A DNA stretch of 5,468 nucleotides from Clostridia bacterium (GTDB lineage Bacteria; Bacillota; Clostridia; Oscillospirales; Acutalibacteraceae): positions 1 through 5,468 of the forward strand of contig JAFTCS010000176.1 of assembly GCA_017454565.1 (NCBI GenBank), read 5' to 3'. This document shows, in pieces, positions 1 to 5,468 of the stretch. Numbering within the stretch: position 1 is the first letter of the stretch; every line of letters starts with the position of its first letter. The translations under genes and the position numbers were made by a program. The notes under the pieces are model-generated. The model did not search any database. It had not been told where the DNA came from and saw only the letters and a program-made list of their open reading frames with translations.

Positions 1-1068
1 AAACCATCAAGCGAGAGCAGCGCTGAGGACAGCAAGGACGAATCTTCAAGCGAGAGCAGCGCTGAGGACAGCAAGGACGAAAGCAGCGAAGAAAGCTCCA
101 AGGATAGCTCTCACAGCAAGCCTGACCCTTCCGACAGCAAGGAAAGCGGCGACCTTCCCGCACTTCCTGATGATGACGGCGCGGATGTGGGCTACATGTC
201 AAACGGCATACTCATCTATAACCGGACTGCCTACGAGCTTTTCTACGGCTATGACGATCTTGCAAAAGACTATTCCGCAGCTATCTCTAAATTCAAAAAC
301 GCTCTCGGTGACGGTGTGAAAATGTACAATGTGCTTGTCCCGACGCACTGCGGAGTTACCCTGCCTGAGAGATTCTTTAATGAGTACGGTCTGCCCGACC
401 AGAAAGAATATCTTGACACCATAATCAACTCCTACACCGCAGATATCATCGGCATAAATGCCTACGACATGATAGCTCACCACAGGGACGAGTACGTTTA
501 TTTCAACAGCGATCATCACTGGACAGGTCTTGCAGCATACTACGCTTACAAGGCATTTTGCCAGACTGCAGGAATTGACTGCATTCCCCTTTCCGATATG
601 ACAGAAGGCACCATAGAGGGCTACTACGGCAGTCTGACAAACTATATTGACGAATCACTGGTTGACCCCGACACCGTTCACTATTACACCATGGACGCCG
701 ACACCTCTACAATGAAGTACGACAGCAACGGTCAGGACGAGCAGGTAACGGCGCTTATCCACAGCTATGCTTCCCCCGGCTTTGCCTACGGTGTTTTCCT
801 TGGCGGCGACAACCCGCTTATGGTCTGCAAAAACAATAACGGCAACGGCAAAAAGGTGGCAGTTATACACGAATCCTACGGCAATGCTTTCTGTCCGTAC
901 ATTGCTTTTACCTACAGCGAGACACACATGATCGACTTCCGTGACGTTGAGTTTGACCTGAAAAAATATATCAGCGACAACGGCATAGATGAGGTCATCT
1001 TCATCAGCAACGCAATGGCCTCTGCTACCCCATTCCTGACTGAAAAAATAGCCGGCTTTGCCGAATGA
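1..1068 (+). CDS. DHHW-family SGNH-hydrolase-like extracytoplasmic protein, 5' end outside window
   Basis: The frame is open from base 1 to the TGA at 1066-1068 (355 residues visible), so the gene starts left of the window; the GTG at 187 is internal, not a start. Residues 1 to about 60 are a Ser/Asp/Glu/Lys-rich linker, followed by a globular domain. The family-naming DHHW motif is at residues 171-174 (nt 511-522). A second block, HESYGNAF, places a Ser at residue 292 that I infer to be the nucleophile, by analogy with the AlgX/AlgJ SGNH fold; DHHW would supply Asp/His. VLVPTHCG and MIDFRDVEFDLKKYI also fit the family pattern. DHHW proteins are often found near MBOAT acyltransferases and are thought to act in O-acylation of exported polysaccharide, but no MBOAT gene is visible here. 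An N-terminal membrane anchor is expected upstream. Family assignment is confident; substrate is unknown. The gene is followed by a 446-bp gap, so it is probably not co-transcribed with the recombinases. Confidence 0.85.
   Translation, partial: KPSSESSAEDSKDESSSESSAEDSKDESSEESSKDSSHSKPDPSDSKESGDLPALPDDDGADVGYMSNGILIYNRTAYELFYGYDDLAKDYSAAISKFKNALGDGVKMYNVLVPTHCGVTLPERFFNEYGLPDQKEYLDTIINSYTADIIGINAYDMIAHHRDEYVYFNSDHHWTGLAAYYAYKAFCQTAGIDCIPLSDMTEGTIEGYYGSLTNYIDESLVDPDTVHYYTMDADTSTMKYDSNGQDEQVTALIHSYASPGFAYGVFLGGDNPLMVCKNNNGNGKKVAVIHESYGNAFCPYIAFTYSETHMIDFRDVEFDLKKYISDNGIDEVIFISNAMASATPFLTEKIAGFAE
7..84 (+). repeat. Two tandem 39-bp units in the linker of the DHHW gene
   Basis: Bases 7-42 are repeated exactly at 46-81, giving a 39-bp (13-codon) period. 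Both units encode SSESSAEDSKDES. The repeat keeps the frame, so copy-number change would lengthen or shorten the acidic/serine linker without breaking the protein. Degenerate Ser/Lys/Glu codons continue to about 150. The array may begin left of the window. Confidence 0.9.
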
Positions 1069-1082
1069 CGCAGAACCTCCGG

Positions 1083-1114
1083 TCGGGGGGACTTTTGCGG
1101 AAAAGTCCCCCCGA
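1083..1114. repeat. Perfect 14-bp inverted repeat with GCGG loop
   Basis: The left arm at 1083-1096 (TCGGGGGGACTTTT) is perfectly complementary to the right arm at 1101-1114, with a 4-base GCGG loop. It starts 15 bp after the DHHW stop codon. It could stop transcription or stabilise the 3' end of the DHHW mRNA, but no T-tract follows on either strand, so it is not a standard intrinsic terminator. Confidence 0.85.
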
Positions 1115-1154
1115 GTCTCGCCTGTCGGCTCGGTCGGCGCTTCTGCTTCGCAGA

Positions 1155-1199
1155 GGTCTCCACCGGAGACCCGCGCCCCCCGAAAACGTTGTTCGCGGG
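1155..1199. repeat. Further G+C-rich dyads of the intergenic element
   Basis: GGTCTCC (1155-1161) pairs with GGAGACC (1165-1171) across an ACC loop. It overlaps a competing hairpin just upstream, CTTCTGC-TTC-GCAGAGG (1140-1156, one G-T pair). CCCGCG (1170-1175) pairs with CGCGGG (1194-1199). The arms overlap, so these are alternative folds rather than one fixed structure. Confidence 0.55.
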
Positions 1200-1300
1200 G
1201 ATTGATTAACAAAAGGAAACTATACTCTCGCGTACAGATATTTTTTTCAATGACAACAACATAAAAGTTTTGGTCATGCTTTTTCAAAAGCTTGCAGGGT

Positions 1301-1337
1301 GCAGGGACAAAGTCCCTGCTCTCTCTCCGCAGAGAGC
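1301..1337. repeat. Two adjacent short hairpins
   Basis: GCAGGGAC (1301-1308) and GTCCCTGC (1312-1319) form a perfect 8-bp stem with an AAA loop. Immediately after it, CTCTCT (1321-1326) pairs with AGAGAG (1331-1336) around a CCGC loop; a 7-bp alternative starting at 1318 shares bases with the first hairpin. There is no T-run after either, so a terminator role is not supported. Confidence 0.7.
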
Positions 1338-1453
1338 GAAACACTCTATCAGCCAACCGGAAGGGCTTCGGGGGCAGAAAGCCCCTGATGTCTCAGGCTA
1401 TCAAAATTTATACTTATTACTGAATAATAGTATAAAGACACAATCATATATCT

Positions 1454-1496
1454 GACCTTGTTATGTGTTATGCACATATCAGGGTCTTATTTTTTG
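1454..1496 (+). terminator. Intrinsic terminator in the leader of the recombinase operon
   Basis: GACCTTG (1454-1460) pairs with CAGGGTC (1480-1486, one G-T pair). After a single T/T mismatch, TATGTG (1462-1467) pairs with CACATA (1473-1478) around the loop TTATG. The stem is followed directly by TTATTTTTTG. This is a complete rho-independent terminator for + strand transcripts. It ends 4 nt before the ribosome binding site of the first recombinase, so it either closes upstream transcription or acts as an attenuator on the operon. No convincing promoter fits between it and the start codon. Confidence 0.8.
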
Positions 1497-1500
1497 TAAA

Positions 1501-1507
1501 AGGAAGG
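1501..1507 (+). promoter_or_regulatory. Ribosome binding site of the first recombinase
   Basis: AGGAAGG lies 7 nt before the ATG at 1515 and supports that start. It sits directly behind the terminator T-tract, so only transcripts that read through the hairpin carry it. Confidence 0.8.
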
Positions 1508-1514
1508 TAATTAT

Positions 1515-3008
1515 ATGGGAAATATAACAAAAATGACATTAGAAAAACCCGTACAGAACGGAAAAATAAGGGTCGCCGCTTACTGCAGGGTGTCTACAGA
1601 CAGCAGTGGTCAGCAGCATTCGTATTCGGCTCAGAAGAAATACTTTACAGAGTTGTACAGGAATTCCGAAACCGAAGAGCTTATAAAGATCTATGCGGAT
1701 TCCGGCAGCGGAACGTCTACCCGGTACAGACCTGATATGGTCAGAATGCTGAATGACTGCAAAAACGGACTGATAGACCGCATTGTAACAAAGTCGGTGA
1801 GCAGATTTGCCCGCAACACAAAGGAATGTCTGTGTATTTTGAGGGAGCTGAAGCAGCTTGGCGTCTCGGTATACTTTGAGAAAGAGTCAATTGACACCGC
1901 AAGAATGACCGATGAGATAATGATAACCATTCTTGAAGGTCTGGCTCAGGAAGAAAGCGCGTCGATCTCGGAAAATATAAGGTGGAGCCTAAAAAAACGC
2001 ATGATGAACGGTACTCTGACTATTGCCCGTGTGCCTTACGGTTACAAGAAAGTGAATAAATCTTTAGTGATAGATGAGGAAAAGGCGGATACCGTAAAGC
2101 GTATTTTTAATATGTACCTGTCCGGAAACGGCGCATATCGTATTGCGGAAACACTCAACAGTGAAGGTCTGCCCTCACCCACCGGCGGAAAATGGAACAA
2201 CATAACTATACTCAAAATGCTCCGACAGGAAAAATATACCGGCGACATACACTGGCAAAAGACCTACTCCGAATTTATGGGGCGCAAAGGAATAAAAAAC
2301 TGCGGCGAGCGTGACAGCTACTATATCAGGGACGCTCTGCCGGCAATCATATCAAGGGAAACTCTTGCTGCGGCAGAGACACTCAGACAAAACAATACAC
2401 GCAAGCCGAAACTGACCAACAGCTCACGCTTCCGCGGAAAAACAAAGTGCGTGTGCGGAAGGTCGTATTACTACACCAAAAGCGGCAGACTGCCAAAATG
2501 GGTGTGCTCCGGCAAAAGGCTGCCCGATAAACGCTGCACCGGCGTAAGCTTTTACGACAAAAGCCTGTGCTATGCCTGGAAAAGACTGTGCATAAAGCTG
2601 CGTCTCTTTATAAACGAGGTGCTTGTTCCCTGCATAAGGCAAATGAAACAGCTTGAAGCCAGACAATACGGCGGTGAAGAAAACGAGCTGAAAGCCCGCT
2701 GTGAGGAGTTGTCTGACAGGCGGTATGTAATTTATGTCCTATGCTCTAACGGCTGTATAACTCAGGAAAAGGCTGCACAGGCTGAACTGGAGATAAACGC
2801 CGAGCTTTGCGAAATCGAAAACAAGCTGATTCTATCAAAAAAGCAGCACATAAGAAGTGCGGAAAAACTGACAGAAATATATGAGACCATAAATAAACGA
2901 ACCTGTGCAGAGCTTGCAGACAGGCTGCTTGTCTCTGCTGTGACCGACGGAGTAAGCATCGAATTTGAGCTTATCGGAGGAATAAAGCTAAAGGAGGACT
3001 TAATGTGA
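1515..3008 (+). CDS. Large serine recombinase (first of a triad)
   Basis: This 497-residue protein has the standard architecture of large serine recombinases, which cut and rejoin DNA through a phosphoserine link to integrate, excise or invert segments. Residues about 19-165 are the resolvase catalytic domain, with YCRVST giving the nucleophile Ser27 and SVSRFARN giving catalytic Arg97 and Arg100. Residues about 174-295 are the DNA-binding recombinase domain, starting at PYGY. A zinc ribbon follows (Cys312, Cys314, Cys331, Cys341), then a coiled-coil-like region at about 375-460. The first zinc pair is spaced CxC, where the usual pattern is CxxC. Active-site residues are intact, so it is probably functional. 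The ATG has AGGAAGG 7 nt upstream. The stop overlaps the next gene by 4 nt, indicating translational coupling. It differs substantially from the recombinase at 3536, so the two are paralogues, not a recent duplication. Confidence 0.95.
   Translation: MGNITKMTLEKPVQNGKIRVAAYCRVSTDSSGQQHSYSAQKKYFTELYRNSETEELIKIYADSGSGTSTRYRPDMVRMLNDCKNGLIDRIVTKSVSRFARNTKECLCILRELKQLGVSVYFEKESIDTARMTDEIMITILEGLAQEESASISENIRWSLKKRMMNGTLTIARVPYGYKKVNKSLVIDEEKADTVKRIFNMYLSGNGAYRIAETLNSEGLPSPTGGKWNNITILKMLRQEKYTGDIHWQKTYSEFMGRKGIKNCGERDSYYIRDALPAIISRETLAAAETLRQNNTRKPKLTNSSRFRGKTKCVCGRSYYYTKSGRLPKWVCSGKRLPDKRCTGVSFYDKSLCYAWKRLCIKLRLFINEVLVPCIRQMKQLEARQYGGEENELKARCEELSDRRYVIYVLCSNGCITQEKAAQAELEINAELCEIENKLILSKKQHIRSAEKLTEIYETINKRTCAELADRLLVSAVTDGVSIEFELIGGIKLKEDLM
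2990..2997 (+). promoter_or_regulatory. Ribosome binding site deciding a GTG start
   Basis: AAAGGAGG lies inside the last codons of the first recombinase, 7 nt before the GTG at 3005. It fixes the GTG as the start of the middle gene: the ATG at 3003 in the same ATGTGA string is the last sense codon of the upstream gene and would be followed at once by TGA. Confidence 0.8.
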
Positions 3009-3502
3009 CTTACGGATATTATATAGAAAACGGGATAGTAAAAATTAAAGAGGACGAGGCCGAAATAATCAGACGCATCTTCAATGAAAGACTTAGCGGC
3101 AAGGGTGTACTTTCAATTGCAGACGGACTTTTCAGCGAGAATATAGAGCTATTTGGCAGCTCACGCGAACAGGCAGTTAAAAAGGTCAGCGCAGCTCTTT
3201 ACAACAGTGTTTATATTGGAGATAAGGGTCTTCCTGCTTTGATCGAAAGGGAAACCTTTACCGCTGTCGGCAGGATAAAGGGCAAGCGTACCGGAAAACC
3301 GCAAAAAAGTAAAGCGGATGAGCTTGTCGATCCGGCAGAAACAGAATATGTATATTTTGATCAGGAGGAGCTTAGAAAAAAGGAACAGGAAATAGATTCT
3401 CTTCTTGATAACGGACGCACTGATGAAAAAATACTCCGGGAAATGATACTGAATTTAGCTGCTCAGCGTTACCGGAATATAACTGAGAAAGCAGAGCAAT
3501 AA
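3005..3502 (+). CDS. Small recombinase-domain protein without catalytic domain (middle of triad)
   Basis: This 165-residue protein begins exactly where the DNA-binding recombinase domain begins in its neighbours: TYGY at residues 2-5 matches PYGY and TLGY of the flanking proteins. EAEIIRRIFNERLSGKGVLSIAD (18-40) and YNSVYIGDKGLPALIERETF (66-85) follow the same domain. There is no resolvase domain, no catalytic serine, no zinc ribbon and no cysteine at all. The tail (about 112-165) is charged and helical, ending with LREMILNLAAQRYRNI. It is not a decayed fragment: it has its own strong ribosome binding site, a GTG start coupled through a GTGA overlap, and an intact frame. I infer a DNA-binding accessory subunit for the two catalytic recombinases, for example in site choice or direction control. 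Small middle genes of this kind occur, from memory, in triplet serine-recombinase modules of Firmicutes integrative elements; the function is not established here. Confidence 0.85.
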   Translation: MTYGYYIENGIVKIKEDEAEIIRRIFNERLSGKGVLSIADGLFSENIELFGSSREQAVKKVSAALYNSVYIGDKGLPALIERETFTAVGRIKGKRTGKPQKSKADELVDPAETEYVYFDQEELRKKEQEIDSLLDNGRTDEKILREMILNLAAQRYRNITEKAEQ

Positions 3503-3535
3503 TAAAAAATAAACATCAGGAAAGGAATATCATAT

Positions 3536-5122
3536 ATGAAAAACGGAAATATTACCATAATCCCTGCAAAGAATCGTTCTTATACGGACTGCGAAACAGA
3601 GAGACAGCTCAGGGTTGCCGCATATTGCAGAGTTTCCACCGAGGAAGAAAACCAGAAGAACTCCTATTCTGCACAGATAAGCTATTATACCGAGTACATA
3701 AACGCTAACCCGAAATGGAAATTTGCGGGCATATTTGCAGACGAAGGTATCAGCGGTACACGCACAAAGAACCGTACCCAGTTCAACAACATGATCTCAA
3801 TAGCGAGAAAAAAAGGCATTGACCTTATCCTCTGCAAGAGTATAAGCCGTTTTGCCCGCAACACGGTAGACTGTCTGGATTATATCCGCGAGCTTAAATC
3901 CCTTGGAATCAACGTGATCTTTGAGAAGGAGAACATTAACACAGGCACCGTCAGCTCTGAGTTTGCCATAAGCCTGTACGCTTCATTCGCGCAGGCGGAA
4001 AGCGAAAGCATCAGCAAAAACGTGTTATGGGGCATAGAGAAATCCTTCCGCGAGGGAAACGTGCGCTATCAGATGAGCCGCACACTTGGTTATCGCATGG
4101 GGATGGACGGAAAGCCTTATATCGTTGAGGAAGAAGCTGCCATTGTGCGCAGAATATTTGAACTTTACGCTCAGGGACACAGTGCCGAGGAGATCGCCGC
4201 TCAGCTTACCGCCTTAGGAGCAAAACGCCGCAGCGGCAGTTCGGTATGGAAACGCTTCCACGTTTACCAGATACTCAAAAACGAAAAATACGTCGGTGAC
4301 GCACTCCTGCAAAAGACCTGCACCGTCAACTGCCTGACCCACGAGCGCGCAAAAAATGTCGGGCAGAAACCGATGTACCTTGTTCAGGGCTGTCACGAGG
4401 GGATTATCGAGCGAAGCATGTTCGATGCCGTCCGTCTGGAGCTTGAAAAGCGCAAGCGCCGGCGTGAACACAAAAAAGAACACTTTGACAGCGACCACAC
4501 CCGCTACAGTCTCAGCCGATGCCTTGTGTGCCCCTTTTGCGGCAGCTTTTACAAGCGCTGCACGTGGGTGGTAAAGGAGGGCAAGGTGGGCGTCTGGCGC
4601 TGCGGCGGCCGCCTGACGGGCAATGGATGCCGCAGCTCGTTTTCGTACCGCGAAAGCAAGCTGCAAAGCGCCATTCTCAGCGCCGTCAACTCCATGATGG
4701 GCAGCAATGCCGAAAGCTCGCCGGGTATCCGCGAGCACCTGAACCGTGAGTTCGATTCACTCGGAGACGGTATAGCCGAATCCGCCCGCGAACTTGCCGA
4801 AGTTGAAACGGAAAGGAACCTGCTGCTCTCCTCTGCGAGCAGCGGCAGCCTTGATAAGGTGAGCGCCGGGCTGAGTGAGCTGAACCGCACCGAAGCCATG
4901 CTCGTTGACCGGATCGACGATCTCAAGCAGCGGCGCGTCATTCTGAAAAAGGAGCTTACGAAGTCCGACAACGCCGACCGGCTTTTCGGAAGCAATACGC
5001 CCGTGAATTTTTTCGACGAGACGCTTCTCCCCCGCTATGTCACCAGAATTGACGCCGTCGGCAAAAACGAGATACTCGTGGTCTTTGCAAACGGCGCGGA
5101 AAAGCGCAGCAAATTAGAGTAA
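3536..5122 (+). CDS. Large serine recombinase (third of the triad)
   Basis: This 528-residue protein is a second complete large serine recombinase. The catalytic domain (about 25-172) carries YCRVST with nucleophile Ser34, the ADEGISGT block (68-75) and SISRFARN with Arg105 and Arg108. The recombinase DNA-binding domain spans about 184-305. A canonical CxxC zinc ribbon follows (Cys332, Cys335, Cys356, Cys365), then a coiled-coil-like segment at about 400-475 and a beta-rich tail. The ATG is preceded by AGGAAAGGA (3518-3526), 9 nt upstream, and by a 33-nt gap from the middle gene, so it belongs to the same operon. All key residues are present. Base composition climbs within the gene, from about 38% G+C in the first 60 bases shown at 3541 to about 73% at 4561-4620. 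It probably acts with the 1515 protein on the same attachment sites, but which one carries out integration or excision cannot be read from sequence. Confidence 0.95.
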   Translation: MKNGNITIIPAKNRSYTDCETERQLRVAAYCRVSTEEENQKNSYSAQISYYTEYINANPKWKFAGIFADEGISGTRTKNRTQFNNMISIARKKGIDLILCKSISRFARNTVDCLDYIRELKSLGINVIFEKENINTGTVSSEFAISLYASFAQAESESISKNVLWGIEKSFREGNVRYQMSRTLGYRMGMDGKPYIVEEEAAIVRRIFELYAQGHSAEEIAAQLTALGAKRRSGSSVWKRFHVYQILKNEKYVGDALLQKTCTVNCLTHERAKNVGQKPMYLVQGCHEGIIERSMFDAVRLELEKRKRRREHKKEHFDSDHTRYSLSRCLVCPFCGSFYKRCTWVVKEGKVGVWRCGGRLTGNGCRSSFSYRESKLQSAILSAVNSMMGSNAESSPGIREHLNREFDSLGDGIAESARELAEVETERNLLLSSASSGSLDKVSAGLSELNRTEAMLVDRIDDLKQRRVILKKELTKSDNADRLFGSNTPVNFFDETLLPRYVTRIDAVGKNEILVVFANGAEKRSKLE

Positions 5123-5264
5123 AACGGTCACTTTTTGACTCGTCTTGTGGTTATTATTGTTCACAAATCGTTTCAGTACCCCCTCCGTTCCGGCCACGGG
5201 CGGAAAAAAGTCCCGAAAACCGCATTACAAGCGGCTTTCAGGTCATTTCAGCACTTTTGTGCGC
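5123..5264. other. Non-coding junction between recombinase operon and SipW-type fragment
   Basis: This 142-bp stretch contains no ATG. It holds several short dyads: TTGTG/CACAA (5145-5149 and 5162-5166, 12-nt gap), and GAAA-A-CCGC with GCGG-C-TTTC (5215-5223 and 5231-5239, one A/C mismatch). There is no T-tract terminator after the recombinase operon. Integrase genes usually lie next to an attachment site, so I infer that the right-hand attachment site of the element is within or at the right edge of this stretch. Confidence 0.5.
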
Positions 5265-5268
5265 ACAA
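5257..5268. repeat. 12-bp perfect palindrome at the coding junction, candidate recombination site
   Basis: TTGTGCGCACAA is fully self-complementary, centred between 5262 and 5263. Recognisable SipW-type coding sequence resumes at 5265, inside its right half. Serine integrase sites are typically imperfect dyads around a 2-bp crossover, so its position is suggestive. However, its central CG is self-complementary, which would not set orientation. Confidence 0.4.
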
Positions 5269-5468
5269 CATTCGCATGGTTCACATCCAGTGATGAGGTT
5301 ACCAACCGTTTGACAGCTAACTCCGATTACGGCGTAAGCATCGTCGAGTCGTTCTCACCACCGAAAAACTGGATTCCGGGACAGAACATAAACAAGGATA
5401 CATACGCTGTTAACACAGGTAATATTGATGCGTTCGTTAAGAATGATGTTTCTGGTGCGCTGAATTAC
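5265..5468 (+). pseudogene. 5'-truncated SipW-type secreted (TasA/BsaA-like) protein fragment, runs off the right edge
   Basis: The frame reads TTFAWFTSSDEVTNRL and later PGQNINKDTYAVNTGNIDAF. TTFAWFT is the end of a SipW-cognate signal peptide, cleaved after TFA. The PGQ...KD...NTGN.DAFV block is typical of TasA/BsaA/camelysin-like surface and biofilm matrix proteins. The frame stays open back to a TGA at 5136-5138, but that upstream part has no ATG, no hydrophobic signal core, and only weak TTG/GTG codons without a ribosome binding site (for example GTG at 5259). I therefore read it as a gene that has lost its start and most of its signal peptide at a junction near 5257-5264. The 68 visible residues are otherwise undamaged, which suggests a recent break. 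Alternatively it is a silent cassette awaiting recombination, or starts at an unusual codon. The family call is fairly firm; the cause of truncation is inferred. Confidence 0.65.

Larger units (their letters stand above)
1069..1453. other. Gene-free, hairpin-rich intergenic region
   Basis: I see no convincing gene in this stretch. Short open frames on both strands have no matching ribosome binding site and no recognisable protein. The first part (about 1076-1200) is very G+C-rich and made of successive dyads. The middle (1201-1290) is A+T-rich with a T7 run (1241-1247) lacking a hairpin. A second hairpin cluster runs 1301-1388, including GGGGC-AGAAA-GCCCC (1371-1385), which extends outward by wobble and Watson-Crick pairs. 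The composition and stacked palindromes resemble dispersed intergenic repeat elements of gut Clostridia. Whether it is transcribed, or repeated elsewhere in the genome, cannot be told from one window. Confidence 0.6.

Noticed and set aside
1241..1247. T7 run as a terminator for the DHHW gene
   Set aside because: No stem of more than 3 bp precedes it.
655..1356. Long minus-strand open frame covering the end of the DHHW gene and the spacer
   Set aside because: It mirrors the DHHW coding frame for half its length, has no recognisable protein features, and crosses the hairpin cluster.
1386..1436. Possible promoter with TATACT (1409-1414) or TATAAA (1431-1436) as -10 box
   Set aside because: No acceptable TTGACA-like -35 box lies at 16-18 bp from either, and A+T-rich spacers produce such hexamers by chance.
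1058..1455. Two short plus-strand open frames in the spacer (1058-1264 and 1270-1455)
   Set aside because: They lie across the palindromes, lack ribosome binding sites, and their predicted peptides look like translated repeat sequence.
4214..4995. Minus- and plus-strand open frames inside the third recombinase gene
   Set aside because: They are shadows caused by high G+C in that section; the recombinase motifs and zinc ligands are all in the main frame.
5200..5216. Similarity of GCGGAAAAAAGTCCCG to the right arm of the hairpin at 1097-1113, as a possible pair of element-end repeats
   Set aside because: The match needs gaps in the A and C runs and is only about 15 bases, too weak to call a direct repeat.
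5171..5251. Three copies of TTTCAG (5171, 5236, 5246) as possible binding repeats
   Set aside because: Six-base motif with irregular spacing; not distinguishable from chance.
1..5468. CRISPR array, tRNA, rRNA, or defence system genes
   Set aside because: No spaced direct repeats, tRNA-like cloverleaf, or recognisable defence protein was seen on either strand.

Overview
The window reads as chromosomal or mobile-element DNA from a gut or rumen Clostridia bacterium, most likely Ruminococcus-like (Oscillospiraceae). This is inferred from three things: a DHHW-family protein with a Ser/Asp/Glu/Lys-rich linker, a Firmicutes-style tandem large serine recombinase cluster with strong AGGAGG-type ribosome binding sites, and a SipW-type surface protein fragment. 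No rRNA or tRNA gene is visible that could confirm the taxonomy.

Layout, all on the + strand. (1) 1-1068 is the C-terminal part of a DHHW-family, SGNH-hydrolase-like extracytoplasmic protein. It enters from the left edge through a low-complexity linker containing two 39-bp tandem repeats. (2) 1069-1514 is a 446-bp gene-free stretch packed with perfect hairpins. It ends in a textbook intrinsic terminator that stops just before the ribosome binding site of the next gene. (3) 1515-5122 is a three-gene operon: a full-length large serine recombinase (497 aa), a small protein (165 aa) made only of the DNA-binding 'recombinase' domain with no catalytic domain and no cysteine, and a second full-length large serine recombinase (528 aa). 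The first two genes overlap by 4 nt; the third follows after 33 nt. (4) 5123-5264 is non-coding, with short inverted repeats including a 12-bp perfect palindrome. (5) From about 5265 to the right edge, a reading frame resumes in the middle of a SipW-type signal peptide (TTFAWFT) and continues into a TasA/BsaA-like domain, with no usable start codon upstream.

How the parts fit together: the three recombinase genes look like the integration/excision module at the right end of an integrative element. The element appears to have landed in, or to rearrange, a SipW-dependent surface-protein gene, cutting it at the signal-peptide cleavage region. The missing 5' half of that gene is not found to the left of the recombinases, so the element probably extends left beyond the window, or the DNA has been rearranged. 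The likeliest new biology is the unusual target (a signal-peptide coding sequence), possible surface-protein on/off or cassette switching, and the catalytic-domain-less middle protein as an accessory DNA-binding subunit. These are inferences; the open frames, motifs and palindromes are seen directly.
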